From Sepiola atlantica (lineage: Eukaryota; Mollusca; Cephalopoda; Sepiida; Sepiolidae), in NCBI GenBank assembly GCA_963556195.1, contig OY744531.1:107052620-107116619 (forward strand): 64,000 nucleotides of DNA, in the 5' to 3' direction. Both the position numbers and the translations under genes were made by a program. Under the pieces are notes generated by a model. That model made no database searches. It had not been told where the DNA came from and saw nothing but the letters and a program-made list of their open reading frames with translations. Of the stretch, positions 11,830 through 23,654 are shown in pieces. Numbering within the stretch: position 1 is the stretch's first letter; each line of letters begins with the position of its first letter.

Positions 11830-14395
11830 CACTCGCTATCCTAGTTTAGCGGCTGTGTTCCCTTCGTCGTGAGTCTGACGTTGTCTGGCGGTCTTTATAC
11901 ATCGTCTCCAGCGGTCACAGTCGTGGAGGTTCACCTTCACCATCTGCCACTGTGCACGGTCATGCCTGATGGTTTCTCTCCAGGTCTTCTTTGGGCGCCC
12001 AGCTTTCTTCTGACTGACCACTTTCCGATCCGTACATGTGTTGATTGGTCCACTGTTTCCTTCAACATGTCTAAACCAACGTACTTTGTTTGCCCTAAGA
12101 ATAACGTCCAGCGGTTGGATGGCCAATGTCTCAAGCAAAGTCTTTGACCTAACATAATGGGTCTGGTCTGATTTAATTTGGCAGATTCATCTGATTATGG
12201 CCTCATCGTTCTGGCGGAGTGTGGGAAGTAAGGACTGGTTGAGCGCCCAACATTCACTACCATACAACATGACACTTCTGACGCAGCAGTCATAGACTTT
12301 CCCCCTGGTGGGAATATGGATGGCTCTAGATGTTAAGATGACCAGAAGTTCTCTAAATTTTCCCCATGCTGTCTTTACTCTGATAGTAAAGCTGAGTTCA
12401 CAACTCTATCTACACTCAAAATATCTCCCAGGTAGCAGGAGGAGTCTACCACCTCCAGAGTGTCTTTACGAACTTTCATTTCTTGGCAAGAGTGACCCAT
12501 AATTGGCCGAGTAAGTCCCTGACACGTTTTACACTTGAAGTCAGGGCCTGGTGCGAGTCTACCACGTACTTTGGTACTTTTTGTTTGTGTACCCATAGAG
12601 TAAAATGCTTACACTGTATGACGTTGCTCCTTACCCCCTTTCTACACACTGCACATGGGTGTTGGCCGGAATCCTTTAGTGCGTGCAGTTCAGGACCACT
12701 TTGCGGTGTTGACCCTCAGTCCTTTAGCTTCCATTCCGACTTTCCGTGCTTTGAGTCTCCAGCAAGCTCATCCATGGTCTCGGCCATGACAACAAGGTCA
12801 TTGGCATACGAAAGTTCCCAAGGGTATCCAGTGCGGAATTCTCCGGGCCTCAAGGACAATGATGAGCAACAGCGGAATTCTGCGGACCGACGTAAATGCT
12901 GAAATCGTCGCTGTAATTGTCATCCACCCGCACTCTGCTTCTCACATTAGTCTACATACTCTGTACTAATCGGATACACCACGTCTCCGTGCCTAGCTTT
13001 CCTCATTGACCGCCATAATACCTGTCTGGAGACCCTGTCAAATTCCTTTTCTAGGCCGACGAATGCCATGTAGAGCCTTCTATTTGCCCCAACATACGTC
13101 TCTTGGATTTGATGTAGGATGAAAATCTGTTGTTCCTCGCCCGGGTACAAAGCCAAACTGCATGCGATTGATGTTAATCTGCTGTCTAATGGTGTTGTCC
13201 ACAACTCTTTCAATAACATTCCTTGCTTGTTCCAAGAGCTTCAGGCCTCTTGTCAAAGCATCACCGTTGCCTTTATAGCAATTGATAATGTAGCTTTCTT
13301 CCCAGCTCTGACACCCATTCTTCCTTTATGATGGTGTTTGCTAGGTCTGACATGATCTGAGCATCTGCTTTACTCGATGACTTCAGCATTCCAGCAACAA
13401 TGCCTGAGGATGCCGCCACCACTTTACCATTCTTCATCTTAAGAGCCTTGATCTTAATAGGTGGACCTTGTACCGGTGATTCCTCCGACAGGTCCTCTGG
13501 GTTCCAGGTAAACTGAACGTTGAGTTGCCTTTCGTAATGTTGATTCCAGGTTTGTTGTTGGCTTTTATTATCGAGGGAGAGTTGCCATCATCATCTTTTA
13601 ATACACTTTTCACCCACAACGTCGTGATTCTCTCTTGTTTGTTTTGCGACACGAAAAATACCATTGTTCTTGGCATCAAGGTGACCAAATTTTGCTGTCG
13701 CAGCCTCTTGCTTTGCTGAGTACACAGTCCTCTTGGCAGATCTATCAGCCTGTGTAGACTCCTCTACTACCTCCTTTCTTGACTCGTTCACTGCTTCATC
13801 CCACCACCAAGTCTCTTTCCTCCATTTGTGCTTCTTCGTCAGACCACATACAGTGTTGGCATTACTCGGAAGACCTTCTCTCCGCTGTTGCCAACATCCC
13901 TCAACACCTACTGATAGTTGCCCATGCTTGCAGTGAAAGCTTCCTGATGTTCCCCCTGTACTTCTTGGTTCTTTAATTTCCATGTCCAGAGTTTGGGTGT
14001 GAATTTGTGTCGCACTTGTGTGCGTATTCAAACTAGGAAGTCGCATACCAGCAGTCGATGTTTGATCGCACATTCTTCGCCTGCAATGACTTTGATTTCC
14101 TTGACTTGCCTGCGGTCTCTACGTCTGAGCAGGATGGGTTTTTGCTCCGCCCGATTCGTAGGTGATGAGATGGTTATCCCTCTTCTTGAACCAAGAGTTC
14201 CCTACAACCATGTTGTTGGCATCGCAAACTCCAGAATACTGTAGCCTTCAGTATTACGTATACCGAAACCGTGTCCGCCATGTACCTTTTCAAAGCCAGC
14301 GGTTGCCGCACCGATATGTCCGTTCCATTCACCACAGCGGATGAGATGTTCTTTTTCTGGAACCCTGACGACCACCTCCCTCAGTTATTCATAGA
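11830..14395 (-). mobile_element. RTE-type LINE relic, minus strand
   Basis: Read on the minus strand from 14395: an AP-endonuclease tail (NGHIGAATAGFEKVHGG, about 14370-14230), a linker with HKWRKETWWWDEAVNESRKE, RT start FGFVPGRGTTD (about 13155), FVGLEKEFDRV, a catalytic YAND where YADD is expected (about 12795), a zinc-finger-like CAVCRKGV..CKHF..WVHK, and the C-terminal KVRWFRHVEGN..GRPKKTW (about 12090-11950). Frameshifts and stops throughout. Same family as the element at 58.8-64 kb. Confidence 0.85.
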
Positions 14396-14396
14396 A

Positions 14397-14441
14397 TGCG
14401 TCTTAATAAAAATGCGTCTTAATAAAAATGCGTCTTAATCA
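14397..14441 (+). repeat. 17-bp unit, three copies
   Basis: ATGCGTCTTAATAAAA-type unit repeated, at the 5' edge of the minus-strand LINE relic. Confidence 0.9.
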
Positions 14442-15893
14442 CTGATTGATATAGAAATTTGAAATAATAGAAAAAGAATTCTTTAAGTCAGATACTTGGA
14501 AGGATGGTAGATCCAAATCTAAAACTTCGTAATATATTTTTTAAAAATAAACCAAAAAAAGTCGATATTAAATGAAATCTTTATGAAATTTGAAACCATT
14601 TAAACTGGCTTTAAAATTCTTAGTATTGAAAGTTTGGGGAGTTTTTTACTTTCAATAATTTTAGAAATGGCGATAAAAACATTACCATCTTAAATTCAAT
14701 GTAATGTTAAAACTATAATTTGGATAATCATATTTGACTGACGTCTTTTGAAAAGGGAATTTGAGATGCTGAAAATGTATGCAACCTGAATCTCTCATAA
14801 GTAATGTCTCGTGTGATTTAAATTTAAGAAATATTTTGTTTATTGTGGGAAATGAGAAACGGTTAAAAAAAATACAAAGACACTTTAAATTATAATACAG
14901 TAGATTTGAGAGAAACAAAAACATGTACGCCTTTTATAACGTAGTGCTGCACAATGAAAACAAAAAATAATGACTCTTCTCTCTATTCATACAGTTATTC
15001 GATTTGTTAATACGATCGCTGGGTGAGGCTTCTTATATTTAGGTGTAGCCATTTTTGATAAGATTGTCTCTTTTGTATTTTTAAAAACTTTACCAAACTA
15101 TTCAAGCAGAAAAATGATGACTTCTCTGCCTTTTTTTTTTTTATTGATAGAAATTATTTATTTAGTAAAATATAAATATGGGGTGGGGAGATTTTTTTAC
15201 ATACAAAATTATAAATATTTAAAAAAAAATATTATTTAAAAAAAAATTTTACTGTAGAATATCTATATGCACGTTAATTTAAAAATGGTCTCGGTTTGTC
15301 TCGAATGAAAGAGGAATTGGTTACAGCATAGATAAATACAATTTAAGTGTACAATTAGAAAGAATGTACAATATTACATGAGAATGTCAAGTTCGAACAA
15401 AATTTCTCCAATAATAATATAAAAAAAATTTTTTTTTAAAAACGGTGCAAAAAAAAAAAATTCAAGAATTTCTTGTGAATAGGTTTATGATTTCAAGCCT
15501 GTCCAGTTTGAACCCTGAATTTCAGGGCTTTAAATTCTTTTAAGCCACTGGGAATATATGCATCATTCAAACCGTTTGAACTCCATTCACAAAGCTATTT
15601 ATAACTTGTGGGTGATTAAGAACAATAACCAAAAATTAAGAATTCAACTGGGAATTCTTGAACATATATATTGGTTGTAGTTGTGGTAACACTTGCGGAC
15701 GTAGGGCTCTTCCGGTTGGATACAAATAATTTCTGTTGATGGTTGTGCATATAGCACCCTAACCCTCCATCAAAACATGCTATAATGAGAAAAATTTCTA
15801 CCATTCAGTTTTGTGTCTTTTCCATATTCTTTAATTTTCTATCCATCAAGTCTACAACATTCATTTAAATGTTTAACAAAATAAAACTCAAAT
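14442..15893. other. No gene seen
   Basis: AT-rich; short ORFs without recognisable motifs. Confidence 0.6.
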
Positions 15894-16031
15894 TTATTTA
15901 CATCTGTAGCCATTACTTTTACATCTGTAGCCATTACTTTTACATCTGTAGCCATTACTTTTACATCTGTAGCCATTACTTTTACATCTGTAGCCATTAC
16001 TTTTACATCTGTAGCCATTACTTTTACATCT
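15894..16031 (+). repeat. 21-bp tandem array, about 6.5 copies
   Basis: Unit ACATCTGTAGCCATTACTTT plus one base, nearly invariant. Because 21 is divisible by three it makes a false repetitive ORF. Confidence 0.95.
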
Positions 16032-16319
16032 GCCAGCTTTCTGCAGTTGTATTCAATTTAAAATATAGTTTTTGTTGCATTAGCAAAATATTAAAATCGA
16101 TCTCTTAATGAATGAATCTATTAAGAGATCCCTGTACTTATTTTAAAATATTCGATGTTGTTTGAATCTGATACATCCATACAAAAGTAAAAGTTACCCC
16201 CATTTCTGTTCACTACGTGCTTGTTGCCGACAAAATAAGGACACCAGACTTTGTTTGGGCATAACTCTTACGAAGGAAGAGAATGATGAATAACTACATG
16301 GGAATTTATTAAATGAATT

Positions 16320-16500
16320 TGACATGGGAAGTTCAGTCCTTACGACAGAATAACGTGAATTAACACTTCTACAGTCATGGTTGATGGAATGAGAACAATC
16401 CACACCCCTTCAAAATTTCCATCCCGGTTTCCAAATTCAGAACCTACGGTCGGAGGTTCTATCAGTCAAAATATTGTGAATATAACAACCAAGATGGAAA
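16320..16500. repeat. Degraded fold-back repeat related to 17560-17900
   Basis: Shares GTCATGGTTGATGGAATGAG and GGTCGGAGGTT-type segments, in the same order, with the element at 17560-17900. Only part of the element is seen. Confidence 0.4.
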
Positions 16501-16539
16501 TGGTGATCCAATTCATCATTTTGGTCTGCGTTTATCCTG

Positions 16540-17330
16540 CGGAGTGAGGACGACACTGAATTTCTCCGTACACAGTGAAAGGCGTAGTTTGGCTGTCTTT
16601 GTTTCTGCTGTCCTCTCGGCCTTTTTCCAGGGCCTCAATCTGGAATCCCATTTTTGCGATGGCGTCGTTTGCGTGCAGGACATGTACAAGGATGGCTTCC
16701 TTTTTTTTCTTCTTTTTTCTCATTTTGTCATAGATTGACATAAAAGTGATACATATATTTTGGACATGCTGGTGAGACCTGAAGTCCAACACACAGTCTC
16801 CGTGACCGTACATAGCAACTGGTAGATCTTACACTCGAGTCACCTGATGCAATATGCTATTTCAACCATGCAGTAGTGGTTTTGCTGAGGGTACTACAGT
16901 CACAGCTGATAGCCGAACTGAGATAACCTGGCCTGGATGATCTTTCATTTTTATTGGTTGTCAAGTCCTCATTCTTTCTGATGATCTATCCAAAGCCAAA
17001 CCCTGCATTTCAGGATTGCACTTGCCGTTGCAGATCAAGTTTATTCTTGGAAACCATCATGACATCATCCACATACGGTAGCATCCAAGAAATAGATAAG
17101 TGAAGATCCCGGGTGTTAGTGTCCATGGCAACATTGAAGAGAAGCTGCGAACATGCTGTTTCCTGATGTTCGCCAACTGTAATACAGAAGACCTTTTATA
17201 TTCTGGCACCTGATTTTCGCCAGTCAATCATAGAACATCTTGACCCAGTTTCTATTTCTTCCAGTGCGCCTTGCCATGCAGAGTATACCAGCTGACTTCA
17301 TGTGGTACACAGTTGAAGGCCTTTTTCTGG
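16540..17330 (-). mobile_element. LINE reverse-transcriptase relic, minus strand
   Basis: On the minus strand, scattered frames give LLFNVAMDTNTRDLHLS, then LPYVDDVMMVSKNKLDLQ (catalytic Y-V-D-D) at about 17085-17010, followed by AKMGFQIEALEKG-like and other C-terminal pieces toward 16540. Heavily decayed. Clade probably RTE or a relative; low certainty. Confidence 0.6.
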
Positions 17331-17559
17331 CCACGTTTCTCTATCAGCCGAGCAGTGTAGGTGGTGCCTATAATATCACAAATCCGCACTGGTTGCGAGC
17401 CAGCAAAAGTATTTTTAACAATTCTTTAAAAAAATACTTCATGGAGTCTGAAAGTAGCTTAATCCGCCAGACTGCTTTTCCTTTTCGAGTAGACTAATTA
17501 ATACAAATTATGACTCATCATTTCAAATTCTTTTATTTTTTAACAAAGATATTTTTCTT

Positions 17560-17900
17560 CGTTTCAGAATTTGAGATGAGGATTGATTATTTGGATTATT
17601 ATTCGTACTACTTTTCTCATCTTGTAACCTCTGACCTTCTGGAGGTTGAAGGTTCGATCCTCAGTACGAGCGATACTAAGAATACAATTATAAATTAACA
17701 TTTCTACCCGATCATGGCTGACAGAACGAGAGCAAAATATCGTGGATTAAATAAAGCGTTCCATTCAAAATTCCGTCCAAATTCCTGAGTTCGGCAAGAC
17801 TCACCTGAAGAAGGTCGGAGGTTACATCGGCCTAAACGTGCGAATAACGACCAACATGAGAGCAGTAGTCTAAATAATCCAAAGAATATATACTCTTCTT
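17560..17900. mobile_element. Fold-back element, family B, copy 1
   Basis: Left arm TTATTTGGATTATTATTCG..GTAACCTCTGACCTT and right arm AAGGTCGGAGGTTAC..CTAAATAATCCAAAGAA are imperfect inverted copies. The centre contains GGTTCGATCC and CATGGCTGACAGAACGAGA. Part of a second copy lies at 22080-22350. Confidence 0.6.
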
Positions 17901-18104
17901 AATTTTAAAACTTATAACTAATTTAATGAGATTAAAAAAATTTACTACAACTTAGAAGCGCTGTTGAAACGATAACTTTGACATTTTAGAATCAGGTAAC
18001 ACGACGCGAGATTTTGTTAAACAAATGACATATTTATTAAATCATTTTTTAATCCAAATTTTTGGTTTTAAAAACCTTATTCATGGTACAGACAATATTT
18101 TTCT

Positions 18105-18131
18105 TTTTTTTTTTTTTTTTTTTTTTTTTCA
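18105..18131 (+). repeat. Poly(T) tract
   Basis: About 26 T with no obvious attached element. Confidence 0.9.
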
Positions 18132-18429
18132 TAGTCGAAGTCTTACGGCTTATAACTAATTTGTTTATTTAATACTGAAAAAACATTTTAATATTCTTTA
18201 ACTTTTAAACTTAGCATAAAATTTAAATTACGATTAACTTCATTTGTAAGATTCTTTTAACAAAGTGATTCAATTTTCACTCACGGTGATGAAAGTGTTC
18301 TGGGTTTTCTGATTTTAGCATATGGGAGAGATTAATCAAAGATTTCAAAGTGAAAGAGAAAAGACACTGAATAAAACTTGAAGATCAAAGAGACCTACAA
18401 ATTCAAACTAATAATTCGCTACTAGCACA

Positions 18430-18655
18430 AAAGATGAAACGGAAAATTATTAAGCAGCAAACATCATACTACAAGGTTGGGTATATGGTTCTCGCAGACC
18501 AGGACGTCCGAGAAAGCAGAGGATGGACAGGGTTATCAGTAGAAGTGGTGCAAATTGCTAATGATCGTGTTAGTAGGTGGAGGGAAGTCATACAAATATC
18601 TGCCAGATTCCCCAACGACATCCCTTGACATTATGGGATATCATCATCATCATCA
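18430..18655 (+). mobile_element. 3' end of a LINE with (ATC)n tail
   Basis: Frames give KVGYMVLADQDV.. and GRPRKQRMDR.., a basic C-terminal LINE motif, then RWREVIQIS, followed by a (ATC)n tail near 18640. The rest of the LINE is absent. Confidence 0.4.
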
Positions 18656-19138
18656 AAAATGAAAACTATCAGAAGTATGTTAGCTGAAAAAGTTTTAAAA
18701 AGAAAAAAGGGGCTAATGCCCTCTGCCCTTAGTAAAGTTTCATATAATGACCACTTTAATATTAATAGAAAATATTTTCAGCTTTTTAATTGTCACTTTT
18801 GTCTATGCACTCAATCTACCAGAAAGTAACCTTTTATTTTTTTATGAAAATTCTGAATGACATAACGAAAAAAAACTTTACAATTTTTCGCCTATTTTGC
18901 CATTAAAAATAAAATTGTAATAAAGATTTTTAAAACATGAAAAGTCAAAATTAATTGAAGCCATTTCATCTTAAATATATATTTTTTTTCATCAATATTT
19001 CATTTTTAGAATATTTAAAAAAAATAAAATGACAAATAATTTAAGTAATTTATTTAGAGTACCAAAAGTACTTTTAGATATCTTTTTAAAAACTTTTCAG
19101 TGATTAGAATAACTTATTGATAAAACTGAAAGTAGATA

Positions 19139-19183
<45 letters not shown>

Positions 19184-20260
19184 TCTATTTTTGCCATTAA
19201 TTTACTTTGAAATATTTAAACGGTCCTCTTCATTTGTGACATTTAAAAACGATCATATCAACTAACTGTATCTACCTGGCGTTGTGCAGCAGACTTTAGT
19301 TTTTGTTTCATTAATTAACCCATCCCTTTTTTTTTCTAGGGGGGGGGGGGCATAATGTTTAAATTCCATAGTTTCAAGTGCCCCCCCCCCCTCCCCTTAA
19401 CAATGTAGACATGATGGCAAATATTTTTTACACGAGCTGTTGCATGTCCCCACCCCCAACAAAAAAAGAAATTGTTACTTTTGGAAGCTTAATTGTATTA
19501 CAGTATAAAAAAGGTTATGGGCGATATGTAGTCTGTTAATTTTAGTGTATAAAGTTTAAGCAGTTAGCACGACCCCACATAAACTAATCCGAAATATCCA
19601 TATAAAGAAGTAAAAAAGGGGGAACAAAATGGTCCTTGACTAAAATGAAACGGACAAATGTTTCCGCAGAAATCGCCAGTTGCTTTATTTTCAAGTGGAC
19701 AGCATTTTGCGCGTATTAACAATTTTATATTTAATATTGATTTTGCATTCATTTTTATTTTCCCCAATAGTAAATTTAATTTTCTATATATATTTTAGCT
19801 TTTTTTTTTCTCCTTTGATAACTGGAAATATATTGAATTAATCTATTTCCATATTTGGTCTTTAATGAATCTGAACATCCCTCTCATTTCTGACAAAGAT
19901 TTTTTGTTTTCTCATCTGAGATTAGAAATATTCGGAAAAAAGAAAATTGCTCATTAAAACCCCCTCCTTTTTTTTTTTAACATTAAAAAGCATTCAAATT
20001 CATAAATCATAGCTTTTATTTCAAAGTTATTTTTTATATTAATCTAATTTTTCTTAACTTCAAGGTATTATGTATATATTATATTATGTATATAGCATTT
20101 TATTTGAAGACATTATCATCTCTCGTCTATTTTTCTTTCACAAATCATAACTATATTTTAGAAATTGTCATTGTAATAATACTTTTGCAATGTTTTTAAT
20201 ATTATTATTTTTTAAGAAATGTAAAACTATAAATATGTTTAGTTACTTGAAATCTCAATT
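18656..20260. other. No gene seen
   Basis: AT-rich with poly-A, poly-G (19340-19351) and poly-C (19381-19392) tracts; the G and C runs can pair as a hairpin. 20374-20836 is likewise empty. Confidence 0.6.
19147..19181 (+). repeat. Poly(A) tract
   Basis: About 34 consecutive A following CCTTTTT; no attached retrocopy recognised upstream. Confidence 0.9.
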
Positions 20261-20373
20261 CATTTCTAAAATGTGTTTTAAAAAAAAAGTGGCATGTCAT
20301 GCTTGCCATTTCTAAAATGTGTTTTAAAAAAAAAAGTGGCATGTCATGCTTGCCATTTCTAAAATGTGTTATT
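20261..20373 (+). repeat. 48-bp unit, two full copies and part of a third
   Basis: Unit starts CATTTCTAAAATGTGTTTTA, then an A run and GTGGCATGTCATGCTTGC; GGCATG/CATGCT forms a small hairpin. Confidence 0.9.
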
Positions 20374-20836
20374 TCAGGTCTGGTTTCCTGCTAATTCCCA
20401 TCCCATATTAATGGTTTGTTTTCAAAATGGTGCTTACCTCACAGAGGAGACTCAGAATGTCAATGAGCAATTGTAGACCATTGCATTAACGTTCGATTTA
20501 GATTCCATTTCCAAACTATCCAACCTTCTTAAATAGCCTTTCTGGATTTGAAGCTCGGTTTTGTCAATCTTGAGTTATAAAAAAAAGTCTGCTTTTTCGA
20601 GGTGGATTCATATTGATGGATTCAGTTTCCTACTGATTTACATAAGTAATTTACAAATATAATATTCTAACTGGCATTATCTCCAATGAAAATGCCACTC
20701 CTCAAAGTAGTTGGCTGATATTTCATATTTCTTTGATAAAATATGGTAAAAATGATATTAATCTGGATAATTGAAAAATGTTAAAAATTGGATTGTGTTT
20801 CCCCGACACTGATTTGCTCCTATTTAATAGCACAAC

Positions 20837-21339
20837 ATGCATTTGAATCGATGACGCACCCACATGTATTTGAATCGATGACTCACCCACGTGTATTTGA
20901 ATCGATTACGCACCCCCGTGTATTTGAATCGATGACGCACCCCCGTGTATTTGAATCGATGACGCACCCCCGTGTATTTGAATCGATGACGCACCCCCGT
21001 GTATTTGAATCGATGACGCACCCCCGTGTATTTGAATCGATGACGCACCCCCGTGTATTTGAATCGATGACGCACCCCCGTGTATTTGAATCGATGACGC
21101 ACCCACGTGTATTTGAATCGATGACGCACCCACGTGTATTTGAATCGATGACGCACCCACGTGTATTTGAATCGATGACGCACCCACGTGTATTTGAATC
21201 GATGACGCACCCATGTGTATTTGAATCGATGACGCACCCACGTGTATTTGAATCGATGACGCACCCACGTGTATTTGAATCGATGACGCACCCACGTGTA
21301 TTCGAATCGATGACGCACCCACGTGTATTTGATTTTTTT
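20837..21339 (+). repeat. 27-bp satellite array, about 18.5 copies
   Basis: Unit GTATTTGAATCGATGACGCA followed by CCCACGT. A central block of seven adjacent units carries CCCCCGT and is flanked by units with CCCACGT. The 27-bp period keeps three frames open on both strands; no protein is implied. Confidence 0.95.
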
Positions 21340-21473
21340 TTTTATTTAAAAAAATAAAATTTGTAACATATTTCACCCCAAACAAGACAGGCCGCCACTG
21401 TAGATGTAAGGGGTTACTGAGAATTAAGGTGTAGGTTTTGGGTGTCATCCTAAGTTGGGAGCTGTGTAGCGAG
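21339..21473 (-). mobile_element. 3' end fragment of the nested-LINE family
   Basis: TTCACCCCAAACAAGACAGG and the following GCCGCCACTGTAGATGTAAG match the 3' UTR of the LINE at 42592-43232. Its A-rich tail (T/A run 21332-21358 on +) abuts the 27-bp array. A single degenerate satellite unit (about 21474-21499, TGATGACACACCCAAGTGTA) follows, so the fragment lies inside the former array. Confidence 0.75.
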
Positions 21474-21499
21474 ATGATGACACACCCAAGTGTATTTAA

Positions 21500-21939
21500 A
21501 AAATAAATTTAACAAAAAAAAACGATTAAAAGTTACTCCATTTATTATAGTCAAATGTTTTTTTATTGTTGTTTGTTAGCACAGTATCATTGTCATTTGA
21601 TTTTTTTTATATTAAAACTAAATAAAATTTTTAACTATTCTTCCTCAAAAATTGTCATTTACCAAAAGAAACAGACTAACATTTTATTGACTGGTTATTA
21701 TCTCATGGTGTGTTCCAATTGCTTTTAAAAATGTTTATTTTAAATAATAATTCTCTCAAAGATATCCAATTAATGGATGATCTCATTGGAATCTTCCGAT
21801 CTAAGCTTCATTGTTACTTTAACCAGAATTCTCTGATTAGTTTCCGAATCAATTTATAATTGTTTTTATTGCTTTCCTTTAAAATATTTTAAGTAAAAAA
21901 AATTTTTTAAAATGAATTTTGGTTTTATTTATTTAAAAA
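21500..21939. other. No gene seen
   Basis: AT-rich, non-repetitive at this scale. Confidence 0.6.
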
Positions 21940-22035
21940 GATAAAATACGGTCTTTATTTAAATGTATTACAATTTAAACGCCATAATATAAATTTTATT
22001 TAAATGTATTAAAATTTAAACGTCATAAAATAGAA
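21940..22035 (+). repeat. About 45-bp AT-rich unit, two copies
   Basis: TTTATTTAAATGTATTA(C/A)AATTTAAACG(C/T)CATAA occurs twice in a row. Confidence 0.85.
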
Positions 22036-22079
22036 TATTGCCAAAGAAATTTTGTTTCGCATTTTTTTTTAATTTTTTT

Positions 22080-22350
22080 TATATCAGGATTGCTTATTTG
22101 CATTATTCGAACTACTATTCTCAGCTTAGATGTTATTCTCAACATTTCGCCAATGTAACCTCTGACCATCTTCGAGTGTATCTTGTCGAACGCTGGAATC
22201 TGTACAGAATTTTGCAAGGCCCCAAGGCGTAACTAAGTGTAATCAGTTTTAAGTGAGTCCTTTAGAGGTTCAATCCTCAGTGCGGGCGATTCTAGTAATA
22301 CAATTACGAATTATTTAAGACCTAGGACCCGGTCATGGCTGACAGAACGA
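22080..22350. mobile_element. Fold-back element, family B, partial copy
   Basis: Shares GTAACCTCTGACC, GGTTCAATCCTCAGT, AATACAATTA and TCATGGCTGACAGAACGAGA with 17560-17900. The right arm is missing; a 27-bp array starts at the break. Confidence 0.6.
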
Positions 22351-22356
22351 GAACCT

Positions 22357-22623
22357 ATTATTTAGCATAGAATTAATTCAATTATTATTTAGCATAGAAT
22401 TAATTCAATTATTATTTAGCATAGAATTAATTCAATTATTATTTAGCATAGAATTAATTCAATTATTATTTAGCATAGAATTAATTCAATTATTATTTAG
22501 CATAGAATTAATTCAATTATTATTTAGCATAGAATTAATTCAATTATTATTTAGCATAGAATTAATTCAATTATTATTTAGCATAGAATTAATTCAATTA
22601 TTATTTAGCATAGAATTAATTCA
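22357..22623 (+). repeat. Second 27-bp tandem array, about 10 copies
   Basis: Unit ATTTAGCATAGAATTAATTC plus AATTATT, essentially invariant. Unrelated in sequence to the array at 20837. Confidence 0.95.
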
Positions 22624-23557
22624 AATGGGTTACTGTATAATTACAAATCTCGTATCTAATAATCGTGGGATTTATTTTCTCGTTGGTTTAAGAAACGATT
22701 ATTTTCAACCGTTACTTTTTAATAAAGGTGTTCATTTGGATGTTCAGAATGAATTCTAATCAAGTCTTACCTGTTTCCAGAGATTAAATATTTGCTTTCT
22801 CATTTTAAGTTGTTTAGTAAAATGTAGTTTTTTTTTTTTTAAAAGAACCTAAGGAAATCAGAATGTTTCAACAAAAATACTTTTTTTTTCTTTAAGTTTT
22901 CTCAAAACGTGTATGAAAAAATTATTTTTGTTTAAATACAAAATTGTAAAAAACCAAATAATTTAACTATTAATAAAATGATTAACTTATTTAAAAAAAA
23001 GAAATATGGTGGTTAAAAATAAAAAGTGGTGGTTAAAAATAATTTATTTAACAAATGTTCTTTGTATGAGAAAACGATCCTCTTATAAAAACATTGTTTT
23101 ACCATTTCCTTTGCTATTGAAAACACTACCTTCTAAACATTTTTTTTTTTTTTCAAAGGGATCTGTTTACTATGTAAGTTTAGCATGAAACAAACGAGTT
23201 AAAAATCCCCAAAAGACATTTGTTAACCAGCATTCTATAATAAACCCTGTGAAACTAGAAATGGCTTTTCTATCATTATGAAAAAAAAACAGTTTTACCC
23301 TTTTTTTTTTTAATTATTTTTTTTTTTTTTTTTTTACCACTCCAGTTTTCGCTATCGATCCCCAGCATAGTCAGAATTTAGCCAACAATTTGTAACAACA
23401 GGTTAGCATTTCACTAAATCAGGTCTTTAAAATTTCTACCAAGAAGTTGTGTTAAGTTTTGCATTTCTGATGTTCATTCAAATTTTACCAGAAATGTTTT
23501 AGGTATGGGAAGTCTCCATTAAATTTTGAAAATCATCAAAATTCTTGTGTAGGCAGC

Positions 23558-23592
<35 letters not shown>

Positions 23593-23654
23593 ATTACCTG
23601 AAAGGAGATTTTCCATAATTTACTTTTTACTGAAAGTCTTAAAACTTGAAACAG
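22624..23654. other. No gene seen
   Basis: AT-rich; poly-T at 23323-23336 and 23561-23588, the latter possibly a decayed LINE tail for the minus-strand LINE that follows. Confidence 0.55.

Noticed and set aside
20788..21448. Repetitive ORFs with nine-residue repeats
   Set aside because: 27-bp satellite. The repeats are directly adjacent without spacers, so it is also not a CRISPR array.
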